Below, piece after piece: positions 20,600 through 31,410 of a DNA stretch of 64,000 bases. Source of the DNA: Tupaia tana (Eukaryota; Chordata; Mammalia; Scandentia; Tupaiidae). The notes beneath the pieces are model-generated. The model was not told where the DNA came from. It saw nothing but the letters and a program-made list of their open reading frames with translations, and ran no database searches. Location of the stretch: positions 127,177,592-127,241,591 of the forward strand of contig JAKSZU010000006.1 of NCBI GenBank assembly GCA_026018925.1, read 5' to 3'. Numbering within the stretch: position 1 is the stretch's first letter; every line of letters begins with the position of its first letter. Position numbers and translations under genes: made by a program.

Positions 20600-22890
20600 A
20601 ACAGCAGAGAAGAACGGCATCAACCAAAATGGTGATGTAGGGGACTCTAAAATTCTATCCCTCCATGAAAACACCAAATAAACTAGCAAAACTGGTTAGA
20701 ACCATAAAAGCTAGTGAAGTTTTATAGCAACAAAGCAAACGCTTATGAAAAGACAACTAAATTTGGCTAAGAGTTTTGTGATGTTTAACTTACCTTAACC
20801 CTTTCCTTCTCAGCTCAAAAACAGTCCTGGAGGCAAAAGTCTATATTCTTGGCATGAGTTAGTAAGATGGGAAGAAAAGTAATAGAACTTATTTTGTCCA
20901 CAAAAATCATGGTTGTTTTGACTTGGCTGGTGTCCTCTGAAGGACCAGCTCGAAGGGTCTGTTTTTATTTTACCTAACTTGGAACTCTCTCAGTGCTGAG
21001 GTGACTTACCCAGGGAGAATTTGTCAAAAATCTTTTAAGGTAACTGTATTAGCCACTGCTTCTGGGGGAAAGGGATGTCTTCAGAATGAATGATAGACTA
21101 ACAGAAAAGCTTAGTAGGAAAAGAGAGAACAAGATGTTTTGGGGTATAAGAGCTTTGAAAAGTTTCCACATATTCCTAGAAATTCAGAAGATAACCCACA
21201 TGCCCAGGGATAGAAGCATACCCAGCAAAGACCTGAAAAGGTCCAAAACTCTCATTTCTCGATGACCCTAAGGCTCCATGTAAGCATGCAATGAATGCTA
21301 AGCAAAGTTGTAAGCTCTCAGGCTGTGTGTGAAAGCATACCTCGATGCATACTCGATAGGCCACATATAAACTACAGGATTTACTTATTTATTTAGGTTC
21401 TAGTAACTAAGGAAACCTCTGTCAAATCAGCTGACCACTAAACAGAAAAGAGACTTGAGACTCCACAAGAACACAATTTTGAAACCTCAGAAAAGGCACT
21501 GAACAAACCGCAGCTTCAATAAGCAGCAGCAATGAACCCCCATGGAGGGGACAGAATATGATTTCCAGATTTGCCACATTATACTGTTTGAAATGACCAA
21601 TAACAAAAAATTATGAGGCATGCAAATAACAAGAAAGCATGGTCCATGCACAGGGAAATAAATGAAGTTAATAGAAACTGTCCCTGAAGAAGTTTAACCA
21701 TTAGACTTACTAGACAGATGAACTGTTTAATAAATAAACTGTGTAAATATGCTCAAGAACTAAAGAATACTATGTACAAAGAACTAAAGGAAACCATTAG
21801 GATGCTCCCTCACCAAATGGAGAATGTAAATATAGATATTATAAAGGAAACAAATAAAAATTATATTAAAAATTATAATAGCTAAAATGGAAAATTCACA
21901 AGAGGGGTTCAGTAGCAGACTTACACAAACAGAAGGAAAAATAGGAAAACTTGAAAAATAGGCTGAGAGTACCTTGTCTGAGGAACAAAAAGAAAAATAA
22001 ACAGATCCTAACAAACCTATGAAACACAATGAGCATATACCGACATGTGCACATATGAAATCATGAAAGAGAGAATATTTAAAGAAACAGTAGCTTGAAA
22101 CTTCCCAAATTTGATGAATTAGTGTAAATCTTTACATCTAAGGATTTTCAAGTAACAAAATGAAATAAACTCAAAAATGTTCAACTAAAAACATTACAAT
22201 CAAATTTTTTTTTTTTTTTGGAGAGGTTTTTGCTATAGGGCGTGTGTGCTCACCAGACAGAGAGAGACAGAGAGACAGAGAGACAGAAAACAAGAAATCA
22301 CCCTCTCGGGGGGGATGGCCACACCGCAATCCCTTCTCCTCCATTCTCCTCTAGGGATCTTGGGCACGCATGCACAGGTGTCCGGCGTGAGTTTTAAGCC
22401 ACCGGGTCTGGGACGCGAACCGTGGTCAACTACGTGAGAGTCCAGCGACATAGCCATTACGCTAACTGCTGGTCCCACAATCAAATTTTCAAAAGCAAAA
22501 ACCAGAGAATTATGAAAGCAGCAAGAAAAAAGTGATCCATCATGTACAAGGGGTGTTCAATGAGATTATTAGCAACTTTCTTATCTTAAACCATGGAGGC
22601 CAAAGGTAGCAGAATGACATATTAAAGTAGTCAAAGAAGAAAATCACCGATCAAGAATTCTGTATTTGATAAAACTATCCTTGAAAATTTAAGGGAAATT
22701 TAAGACTTTCTCAGATAAATGAAAATTGGTAGAGTTCTATGCTAATAGGTCTACCCTATAAGAAATGCAAAATGAAGTTTTTCAAGCTGAAATAAAAAGA
22801 CACTATATAGTAATTTAAATCCATATGAAGAAATAAGGAACACTAACAAAGACATTAACAATTACATAAGTAAATATAAAAGTCAATGAT
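20600..22890 (+). mobile_element. HAL1/L1M-like element with ORF1-derived 3' part
   Basis: It opens with an L1M/HAL1 5' UTR motif (AAAATGGTGATGTAGGGGAC) and passes through a coiled-coil-like A-rich stretch. After the SINE at 22209-22476 it contains AGAATTATGAAAGCAGCAAG, ACCATGGAGGCCAAAGGTAG, CAAGAATTCTGTATTTGATA and ATCCATATGAAGAAATAAGG in HAL1 ORF1 order. All frames are broken. Confidence 0.75.
22209..22476 (-). mobile_element. Type A tRNA SINE in HAL1
   Basis: GGAGAGGTTTTTGCTATAGGG through to the head at AACTGCTGGTCCC. A perfect 13-nt duplication, ACAATCAAATTTT, is at 22196-22208 and 22477-22489. Confidence 0.95.
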
Positions 22891-22892
22891 GG

Positions 22893-23101
22893 AGGGGCCA
22901 GAAGGTGTCATAGTGCTTAAGGCATTGGACTCCTACATGGCCAACCACAGTTCAAGTCCCAGACCCAACAGCTTGACGTGTGTAAGTATGTGTGTGTGTG
23001 CCCAAAATCCCAAGAGGAGAATGGAGGAGAAGGGATTGTGATGAGGCCTTTTTCCCTGATTTCTCTCTTTGTCTCGCCAATGAATGCATGCACACTACAG
23101 C
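22893..23101 (+). mobile_element. Type A-like tRNA SINE
   Basis: Head GGGGCCAGAAGGTGTCATAG, GTTCAAGTCCC and body; ends ACTACAGCAAAAATCTCTCT. The next SINE is inserted into its tail. Confidence 0.85.
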
Positions 23102-23113
23102 AAAAATCTCTCT

Positions 23114-23353
23114 GATGGGGGCCAGCAGTTAGCGTAATGGCTATGTCACGGGACTCCCACGTAGTCGACCGAGGTTCGAGTCCTGGACCCGGTGGCTTAA
23201 ACTCACGCCGGGCGCGTGTGCGTGCGTGCCCAAGATCCTGAGAGGAGAATGGAGGAGAAGAGATTGCGGCATGGCCATCGCCCCTGGGGGTTGACTTCTC
23301 GCTTTCTGTCTCTCTGTCTCTCTCTGTCTGTCTGGCTAGTGCATGCGCCCTAT

Positions 23354-23397
<44 letters not shown>

Positions 23398-23402
23398 AAA
23401 AA
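23114..23402 (+). mobile_element. Type A tRNA SINE, young, long A-tail
   Basis: Near-consensus head with GGTTCGAGTCC, CpG-rich GCCGGGCGCGTGTGCGTGCG segment, CCCTATAGC and an A run of over 30. The duplication AAAAATCTCTCT is at 23102-23113 and 23403-23414. Confidence 0.94.
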
Positions 23403-23434
23403 AAAAATCTCTCTAATAAAAAAAAGTCAATGTT

Positions 23435-23960
23435 GGAGAGGATTCTAGGAAGACAGCAGAATAAGACACACCAGCAATCCATGTCCACATTCAGGTGATA
23501 ATTACAGTGTTACTGAAATGTTCTGAAATGCTGGACCTATATGGGAAGGTACCAGGTTCATGTCCTGAGGTCTTCCTCTACACACCAGGCATGCAGGCAC
23601 ATGTCTGTGATCCAGCCTTGCTGAGACTGAGGGTGGATCACAGAGTGAAGACCCTGTTGAGAGTGCCTCTCTGTCTGTCTCTTTCTCCTCTCTCTCAGGA
23701 AAGAAACAAATAAAAATCTTTTTAGAAGTTGAAGGAGAGGGTAAGAGAAAATTTGAGGGCAAAATTAAGACATTCTCAGATAAACAAAAGCTGAAGAAAT
23801 TCATGGCCAAGACCTATACTGCAAGAAATACTAAAGAGTCCTGTAAGTTGAAATGAAAATGCACTAGATGGTAACTTGAATTTGTACAAAACATAAAGTA
23901 AAATTTACTGTAAAGGTAATTATAAATGGGCAATTATAAAAGTTTGTAAGTATTGTAACT
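23435..23960 (+). mobile_element. Second HAL1-like element, internally shortened
   Basis: It begins with a typical HAL1/L1M 5' start (GGATTCTAGGAAGACAGCAG) and resumes after the SINE with AAAATTAAGACATTCTCAGA and GCTGAAGAAATTCATGGCC, the ORF1 3' region. The middle that is present in the 20.6-22.9 kb copy is missing. Confidence 0.65.
23505..23728 (+). mobile_element. Type E tRNA SINE
   Basis: Diverged head with CATGTCCTGAGG, ACACACCAGGCATGCAGGCA, TCTGTGATCCAGCC and GGAAAGAAACAAATAAAAAT end. It lies inside the second HAL1. Confidence 0.7.
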
Positions 23961-23964
23961 TGGG

Positions 23965-24345
23965 TTTGTTCTATGCTTTGAATGTCCACCCTCCCCCCAA
24001 ATTTATGTGAGCCATAGTGACAGTATTAAGGAAGCAGAAATTTAATCCAACTATGGGACTAAGAAGCAGAGCTTTTGGGAGGTGATTAATATTAGATTAA
24101 ATCAGCAGAATGGAGTCCCTGTTACTAATACTGCAGGGTTTTTAAGAATATAAGAGTGAAACCAGAGAACACAGACATGGACGCACACAGTCTCTAGCCA
24201 TGTGAAGCCCTGTGCTACCTCAGGACTCTGCAGTGTCCCCTCTAATAAGATCTTCACTACATACATCCCTGTGACCTCTGACCTCCAAAATCATGAACTA
24301 AATTTCTGTTCTTTATAAATTCCTCAATGTGGTATTCAATTATTA
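23965..24345 (-). mobile_element. MaLR/MLT-type LTR
   Basis: Plus-strand blocks GAATGTCCACCCTCC, CTTTTGGGAGGTGATTAATA, TAGCCATGTGAAGCCC and AAATTTCTGTTCTTTATAAA follow the antisense MaLR LTR order. The exact family was not determined. Confidence 0.6.
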
Positions 24346-24357
24346 GAAACAGAAAGT

Positions 24358-24440
24358 GGGGGTCAGCAAGTGACATGGTGATTAAGGCGCAGAATTCCCA
24401 CATGCCCAACCATGTTTCAAATTCCAGACCTGGTGGCTTG
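24358..24440 (+). mobile_element. SINE head fragment joined to L1
   Basis: Only the tRNA-like head is present (GGGGTCAGCAAGTGACATGG to CCTGGTGGCTTGAAAA). It passes directly into L1 ORF2 sequence at about 24441 without body or tail. Confidence 0.75.
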
Positions 24441-24690
24441 AAAAGAATATCAAAAAGAATAAAATACTTGAGAACTAGCTTAACCAAGGAGGTAAAAGAC
24501 TTACACAATAAATTATAAAACATTGCTGAATGAAATTAAGGAAGACAAAAGTAAAAGGAAATACATCCTATCCATGTTCATGGATTAGAAGACATTATCA
24601 TTAAGATGCCAATGCTACCCAAAGTGATCTACAGATTCGATGCAATTTTTATCAAAAACTCTCCCAAGGACGACCTTAGGAGACAACACT
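24441..24690 (+). mobile_element. L1 ORF2 fragment (between RT and C-terminus)
   Basis: Translation fragments EVKDLHNKL and LPKVIYRFDA match the conserved L1 ORF2 stretch in which a lysine-valine/aspartate-leucine motif precedes a Leu-Pro-Lys-x-Ile-Tyr-Arg-Phe-Asn/Asp-Ala motif. It contains stop codons. Confidence 0.75.
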
Positions 24691-25756
24691 TAGTAAATAA
24701 TTGGATTTCTGATACAGTCAATGTTATTCTCCAATTTTCATACCTCTTACTGAAAATTATACTGAATCTCTGAAACTAGCTCACCCTCTACTTGTACTAT
24801 CAGAGCCTTCCTTTCCCTTCCCCTCTTCTCCATTATCCTAAGTTCTTTGTGTATCTCAGAGACTAACAGGTAGTGGAATTTAAGAGGAAAGACAATTTAG
24901 CCACACCTTCAATGATATGCTTAATTGAATATCACATTAAAGACATTATTTCTTAAGAAGAAACATGCATCAAATTTTTATAACATATTTATATTCAATA
25001 GGAACTTCCTACTGAAAATAATTTCTTGGGAAGTTGGAGAGCCCAAAACACATCTTTGCCAGTTTATGACTTTGTTAGTTGCTAATTCTGTATTGATTCA
25101 AGTAAGGAACAGTTTTGAAAGGAAAACCTTTCTCATCCATTGAGAATCAGATGGAACCTAATGGAACATCAAAATTACTCAGGTGAGACAGAGACTGAGA
25201 GCATCCCTCACCTGCATGCCATCAGGAACCACTGAAGTAGCAGGGCAGCAACCCCATAGCCCTTTGCCTTCTCCAAGGGGACTGGGCCTATGGACCATCT
25301 TCTTGCACACTGAAGATAAAACATACATTCTGAGAAAGCCAGATCTTAATGCAATTTATCTCCTTTGCAGCAAGGTGCTGCTCTCCTTGAGCCAACTCAC
25401 CTGCAGCTCATCAAAAGAAAGATCATTTACTTCTCTCTGGATAGAAGGGTTCATACCACAAAGCTCTATTTATTGCTCAGGAATGCTGCCTCTGACATTT
25501 ATTTCAGGTCTGCCAAGCTCTCATACACATCTGTACACTTAACAGAATACAAAGTACAGAAGGAGCTCATACCAGCCAAAAATTCTAGTTGATCTTTTTA
25601 GGCTTTCAATTATAAATGTGAGCAGAGATTATAAAAACAAAAATTAGTTGATGTGAGAAAAATAATGAATAAGGGAGAAGCCTCAGGTGGGTAATCAGAA
25701 TAACTTTCCTCATTGAAGAAAAACTAATGCAGAAAATAATAATACAAAGTAACAAT
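24691..25756. other. Intergenic, unassigned, with GC-richer block 25180-25560
   Basis: A 119-codon open frame (25183-25542) and an overlapping one on the same strand fall in the GC-richer block. They lack a recognisable domain, and overlapping frames argue for chance or an old LTR. Confidence 0.4.
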
Positions 25757-25975
25757 GGGGGCCAGATGGTGGTTCAGCAGTAATGCAACTGGATCTACAT
25801 GAGAAGGTCCAGGTTTCACATCCCAGGGCCCCCTATGCATGCCAGGCACGTGCACACATTGCCAGTAATCCAGGCTGGCTGAAGGCCATTAGGGGTGCCT
25901 CTTTCTCACTTTCTTTCTTTCTCTCTTTCTCTCATGGAAGAAGTAACTATGTAAACTTTAAAAACATAAAATAAT
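25757..25975 (+). mobile_element. Type E tRNA SINE
   Basis: Head GGGGGCCAGATGGTGGTTCA with GCAGTAATGCAACTGGATCT, a weak B box, TGCCAGTAATCCAGGCTGGC, CT-rich run and CATGGAAGAAGTAAC end. Confidence 0.82.
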
Positions 25976-26089
25976 AGTGACAATAGCTAATATGAGGACT
26001 CTTTATAAAATGTGTTATGAAAATATTATGCAAAGATTTCAAAAATTTTTGCACCAAAAGAAACTCACAAGTTAATTTTATTTTTCATC

Positions 26090-26330
26090 ATTGTTTGAAA
26101 TCCTCTTGTATGTTTATAATACTCACATCTCAGTTGCTATTCCAAATTCTTTATATGTAATAGTTAATTTAATCCTTATAATAATGATTATTCTCTTGAT
26201 TGTTATGATGGGAAAACTGAAGCCAAAAAAAGTTAAAGGTTGAAATTTTCTCAACTAGCAAAGAGCAAGGAATGAAGCTAGGCAATCAAGTGTCAGACTC
26301 CATCCTTTTATCACTAGGCTATATTCCCTT
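26090..26330 (-). mobile_element. MIR element
   Basis: Antisense MIR order: TAATTTAATCCTTATAATAA, ATGATGGGAAAACTGAAGCC, AAGAGCAAGGAATGAAGCTA, then GTCAGACTCCATCC. Confidence 0.75.
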
Positions 26331-26470
26331 TATTCATGTTGCCACTTTACATCCTACTATGTGGCAGATACTGTAGTAACTCTTTACATACATTTTCATT
26401 TCATTTCATCTTTACAATAAATTGAAATAATAAGTATAATCATCCTCATATTTTGAAAACTTGAATTCAA
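26331..26470 (-). mobile_element. Second MIR fragment
   Basis: TACTATGTGGCAGATACTGT with CTTTACATACATTTTCATTT restarts the antisense MIR sequence directly after the previous copy. Confidence 0.65.
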
Positions 26471-26639
26471 CATGGCCACTGACTGAAAGAACTGTGCTAC
26501 CACTGCCTCTGCTGCCCGTGTGTACCTGGGCTGTTGCCGCTGTCCACATATAGCCCCTGCAGAAAGAGAAGTGAAGCAAGACTGATGAAGTACAAGAAAA
26601 AGATGGCAGGAACTTCTGGTCCACATAATTTGTACTTAG

Positions 26640-28000
26640 AAATGTAAAGTGGGGTCAATCACCTTAAGCCAGTGAGGTTCTAGAGAATTCTCACAACTTC
26701 CCCTCTGGGGAACAAAATGAGACACACTCTCCTCTGAAACTCCAAACTCCAGACTCCCCCTGCAGATTCTAGCACTCACCACTAACAAAACAAAATTGGC
26801 ACAGATTAATACACATCATGAGCAACTGCACAAGCAGACCAGTTTAGGAAAAAAGAAAGAAAGAAAAAAAAAAAAGTACCTCCCAGCCACCCCCAATCAA
26901 AGTAGGCAAGAGCGCTGCACCATCTTGTGAACTGACCATCAGGTGGAGCTCCATTTATGATTATGACCCCACAGCCCAGAGGAAGCAGAGGGAAAAAAAA
27001 AAAAAAAAAAAAAAAAAACACCCCCACCCCAACAAAGACTGAGGAATTTGGTTGCTACCCACTTTCTGGCAGACAGGGCAGGCCCACATTCTCCCCCTCA
27101 TCTGACTCAAGTCCAGGGGGATAGCTACATGCCCCAACTGATACCACTCACAACATAGCTCTCCTAGCCATCCCAGAACTGTAAGAGTGGGCAAAGGAAA
27201 GGGGACGGAAACTTGAGAGAAAGGAAGATACCAGAGATTTCCATTCCAGGTCATAGTAGAGAAGACAGGGCATAACCCCAGATCACCTTTTCATCCTAGA
27301 GTGTACAATCTAGCCACTAATTTCTACCAAGAGTCTGCTCAATCCAGACAGCTTCTCTGAGCCCACAGGCACTACAAGTTGCACTCTCTGGTGAAGGCCT
27401 CACAAATAGGTTTGTCTCTCATCCCTCCTTGACATTCCCAGAGCCGCATCCAAGGCTTATAGGGTCACTCTGCCTCTGGATGCTGCACACAGGCCATGCA
27501 GGGCCTGTTTCTAGTGTCTAACAAATAGACTTGTCTTTGGTCCCTCCTGAATAACCTTGCCAGGCCTGCATTCAGGTCCAGAAGATTGCCTGCTGTGAGA
27601 ATACGTAAGCTTGACTTGGATCTCAAAGGATAGCTGGTCTCTGGCCCTTCCCAGAATGCCTTGCCAAATCACACCGTGCTTTGTCTCTCCTCCCCAAATC
27701 ACCTTCCCAAGAACATATCCAGGCCTTGAGAAAGGCACCACTCTTAAATGTCCCATGCACACTACTCAGACCATGTCTTGGATCTCACAGATAGTTTTGC
27801 CTCTAAGCCCTTCTGGATCACCTTGCCTGGGCTCCATGTGGGTCTGAAGAGCTGCTCTACCTCCAGGTCACATGCACAGGCTACGCAAGCCTTGCTATGA
27901 TCTGAGAGATGTGACTGGCTTCTGTTTCTGCCAGTCCACTTTACCAGAGGCAAACATAGGAGCTAGGGGTTTTCTTCCCCTCCTGGCATTGCAGAAACTA
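26640..28000 (+). mobile_element. L1 5' UTR with tandem units
   Basis: GC-rich non-coding region preceding ORF1-like sequence. 27399-28000 contains imperfect direct units starting at the shared C-T-C/A-A-C-A-A-A-T-A-G motif (27399, 27518, 27622, 27784, about 27901), spaced 104-162 nt. A poly-A tract sits at 26994-27018. Promoter activity cannot be judged. Confidence 0.65.
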
Positions 28001-28289
28001 CTCCAGAAATGTATTCCAACAGATGCCTGAAAATCAATACAGAGACACAAAAAATATGAAAAATAAGGAACTATCTCTCCCATAAGAGAACACAATAACT
28101 CCTCACTAATAATGGATAAAACACGATAAATCACAGAAATGTCAGAAAAAAGTTCAGACTATTCATTAAAACATAACTCAATGAGAAGCAAGAGAAAACA
28201 ATTCCAGATGAGAAAATCATTACATGATGTGGAGGAATTCTATAAAGAGAAACATACTGTAAAATTAGAATCAAAAAGAGTTAGCCAGG

Positions 28290-28561
28290 GGAACCAGCAG
28301 TTAGTGTAATGGCTATGTCGCTGGACTCCCACGTAGTCGACCGCGGTTCGCGTCTCGGACCCGGTGGCTTACAACTCACGCCGGGCGCGTGTGCGTGCAT
28401 GCCCAAGATCCTGAGAGGAGAATGGAGGAGAAGGGATTGCGGCGTGACCATCCCCCCTGAGGGGTGATTCCTCGCTTTCTGTCTCTATGTCTCTCTCTGT
28501 CTGTCTGGCGAGCGCACGCGCCCTATAGCGAAAACCCTCTCCAAAAAAAAAAAAAAAAAAA
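28290..28561 (+). mobile_element. Type A tRNA SINE, very young-looking
   Basis: Near-consensus with GTAGTCGACCGCGGTTCGCG and GCGAGCGCACGCGCCCTATA retaining many CpGs, and an A run of 24. A perfect 17-nt duplication, AAAAAGAGTTAGCCAGG, is at 28273-28289 and 28562-28578. Confidence 0.96.
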
Positions 28562-28574
28562 AAAAAGAGTTAGC

Positions 28575-28835
28575 CAGGAAATGTAGTTAAAATGGCTGGA
28601 TTGCACATGGTCAACTGTGTGGTTCGAGTCCCAGACCTGGCAGCTAGAAAAAGACACAGCATGTACATGTGTGCATGTCCAAAATCCTGAGAGAAGAATG
28701 GAGGAGAAGGGATTTTGATATGCCCATCCTCCCTGGGGTGGGGGGAGATGACTTCCTCACTTTCTCTTTCTCTCTCCCTCTCCTTCTCCAAGGAGCCACA
28801 TACACCCTATACCAAAAACTAAAACAGAACAAACC
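28575..28835 (+). mobile_element. Type A-like older tRNA SINE
   Basis: Head with AATGTAGTTAAAATGGCTGG, GGTTCGAGTCCC and body; ends CACCCTATACCAAAAAC. It abuts the younger copy upstream. Confidence 0.82.
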
Positions 28836-29039
28836 AAAACAAACAGAACTTCTAGAAATGAAGTATAGAATGCAGGAAATCAAAATTGCTCTTGAAAGTA
28901 TTAACAACAGAGTAGCCCATGCAGAAGAATCTCTGACCTTGAAAGCATAATCTCTGATTTAGTCCAGGTCACAAAAAAAAGAATAAAAATAAATAAATAA
29001 CCATTAAAAATGAAGACAACAGAGAAAAAGAAGGAGCAA

Positions 29040-29545
29040 GAGGGAGGCTCAAGTCGCTCAGATTGAGACCATCAGGGACCCCCATCCAGCCTGCAGTAAG
29101 GGAAGAGGAGTTACTCCAGCCTTTCTCTGGCTTCCAAGAACTAACAACTGGTTCCTGCAATACCAGAGAAAGAAGAGATAGAAGGAGTAACAGAGAGGTC
29201 AGCCTGCTCAGTTTGAGCATGTCAGGGACCTTCACCCAGCCTACTGTGGGGGATGAGGGACAACTCCAGCCTTGCTCTGGCCTCCAAGAATCAACACCTT
29301 GTTCCTGCAATTCCAGAGATAAAAGAGATCAACAGAAGAGATAAAAGGTAGAAACAGTTGCCCATGTGTGCTGATCCTATTTGCCCCTCACTCATTCAGA
29401 AGCAACAGAAAGGCCAAAGTCAATGAGCGTGAACTCATCAGGGACCCCCTATCTAGCTTGCTCTGGGGAATGAGAGGCTACTCTGCCCTTGTTCCAACCT
29501 CCAAGAACCAATACTTCGTTTCTTCAATACCAGAGACAGAAGAGA
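29040..29545 (+). repeat. Three direct units inside L1 ORF1 region
   Basis: The motif CAGGGACC recurs at 29073, 29223 and 29439. Each time it is followed by CTCCAGCC-like, CC[T/A]CCAAGAA and CC[A]GAGA-like blocks in the same order. The first two are 150 nt apart; the third unit is preceded by 66 nt of extra sequence. Confidence 0.8.
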
Positions 29546-29776
29546 TGGAAGCTCAACCGCCATCCACATTGAGAGAAGGAAAATTTGAATATGCTGGAAT
29601 CAAACACCTGAAGACAGGAGACTGAAGAAATTCTCTCCCCACATCCCCACTGGCAGTAAAAAGAGAGAAATTCCCCTCTGAAAAACTGAACCCCAGACTT
29701 TGCTAGGGATTCCACATCCCACCCACAGTAGAGAAGTGAAACTGGCACAGAGCTAATGAACACCATAGGGAAGGGC

Positions 29777-29802
29777 ACACACACACACACACACATATAT
29801 AT
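29777..29802. repeat. (AC)n(AT)n microsatellite
   Basis: A run of AC units passes into ATATAT at the end of the 5' UTR-like block. Confidence 0.9.
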
Positions 29803-30420
29803 AATCCTATACACCATTAAATGGCTGAATATCTTTGTAATAAGTATTCCACAAGGTGAAGAGACAGGCAAAGGCATAGAAAATCACTTTCATGATGTAT
29901 TAGCTGAAAACTTTCCAAATTTAAAGAGGCATGTGGGCATCCAAGTCCAGAAAATACAAAGGACACAAATAGATATAAGAGATCCTCTCCAAGGCATACC
30001 ATAGCCAAATTGGTAAAAATCAAAGACAAAGTCAATATTCTAAAAATGGCAAGAGAGAAATGCCAAGTTACTTACAAAGATTACCCATTATTTACAAAGG
30101 CTACACTAACATTGGAACTCTCAACTGAAACAATGCAGAAAAGGAAAGCATGAGAAGATATATTTAAAACACTGAAAGATAAACAATTTCTGCCAAGAGT
30201 ACTATACCTGACAAGATTATCCTTCAAATGGGAAGGAGAAATAAAATCATTCCCAGATAAACAAATGTTGAAATAATTTGCCAAAACCAAGCCAGTCCTT
30301 TGGGGAAAACTTAAGGGAATATTACACCAGGAAAATTCAAGGGAAATAAACAGAAGTAAGAGAACACAAAACACACACACACAAAAGGATAAGTCCAAAC
30401 ATTTTGAAGATAACATTGAA

Positions 30421-31410
30421 TATTGGGATTAAATTTCCCTACTAAAAGGCTAAATAAGCACATTCAACTATTCTACACACAGGCAGGTTTAAGTACAAAT
30501 TCATCAATTATTTAATAGACAGTTGTCTCCACATTTTCTATTTATATATGTACTGTGACCATTATTCATTGTATAAAACTAGGTAACGGAGGAAAACCCC
30601 AAAACATTACAAGGAACTGAGTCTTTGGAATGAATTTAAACAAGGCTAAAACCAAGATCATAAAGCCTAAAAATCACCAAATCACTGACATTACCATGTC
30701 TTCACTTTTAACCATCTCGTTCCATTTTTTTTTTTTTTTTTTACTTTTTTGAAGACATTTCTTTATGTAAAGTACAGAACTATGGTCTTACGATAACTCA
30801 CAGAAAGTGAGTAAAACTTTTCTTTATCTTATTTTTCCTAATGAACTATTGTTATGTACAATTTTACCTATCTCTAACTGGACCAATGATACTAAAGAAC
30901 TTTTCAGATTGTAAAGTCCTATCTCCCACAGTACTTCACATGGAAATTATAAATTCTTCTTTCATTTGGCTATATTAAAATTATCTTTGTTTTTAAAAAT
31001 TAATCCTCACTATTTTTTGAGACATTTTGCTGTCTGATTTTTGATCAATTTATTTTTATGAACTATATTTCACAGTAAAGAATGTCATAGACAATTCAGT
31101 ACATATTCTGAACAGTCAGTGGAATGGGTTCTGAATATTTACAACATAGTATAATGTTAAATACTGAAGGTGGTAAATACATTAATATCATCAATTTGTT
31201 TATTATATATTGTATACACGCTTTTAAAGATTATTCTGTACCCTACAAAGATGTGTAACAATTACATTACATAATTTAATTACATGTAAATTAAAATTGC
31301 AATAAAAATATGTATTTAAAAAAGAATTATTTTATTTAACTTTATTGATTTGTTTATTTTAATTTGACCAGAAAGAGACAGAGCGTGAAAGAGAGAGGGA
31401 AAGAGAAAAA
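30421..31410. other. Intergenic AT-rich sequence, partly L1 linker
   Basis: 30421-30470 continues the L1 ORF1-to-ORF2 linker. The rest, including the T18 run at 30727, is unassigned. 31322-31405 holds a TTTGACCAGAAAGAGACAG fragment of a minus-strand type C SINE. Confidence 0.5.

Larger units (their letters stand above)
28001..30420 (+). mobile_element. L1 ORF1 region, decayed, interrupted
   Basis: The N-terminal and coiled-coil part reads up to QEIKIALESINNRVAHAEES at about 28880-28935. The RNA-binding part restarts at 29820 with ISIPQGEETGKGIENHFHDV and continues through CQVTYKD- and FKWEGEIKSFP-like pieces to about 30350. Between them lies a block of about 0.8 kb that resembles L1 5' UTR. 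SINEs interrupt at 28290-28561 and 28575-28835. Not functional. Confidence 0.75.

Noticed and set aside
25183..25542. 119-codon frame with Met start
   Set aside because: Overlaps a second open frame on the same strand, has no known domain, no splice context and no Kozak-supported gene structure.
28669..28950. 93-codon frame containing an alanine/glutamate-rich tail
   Set aside because: SINE body fused in frame to the decayed L1 ORF1 coiled coil; recorded under those elements.
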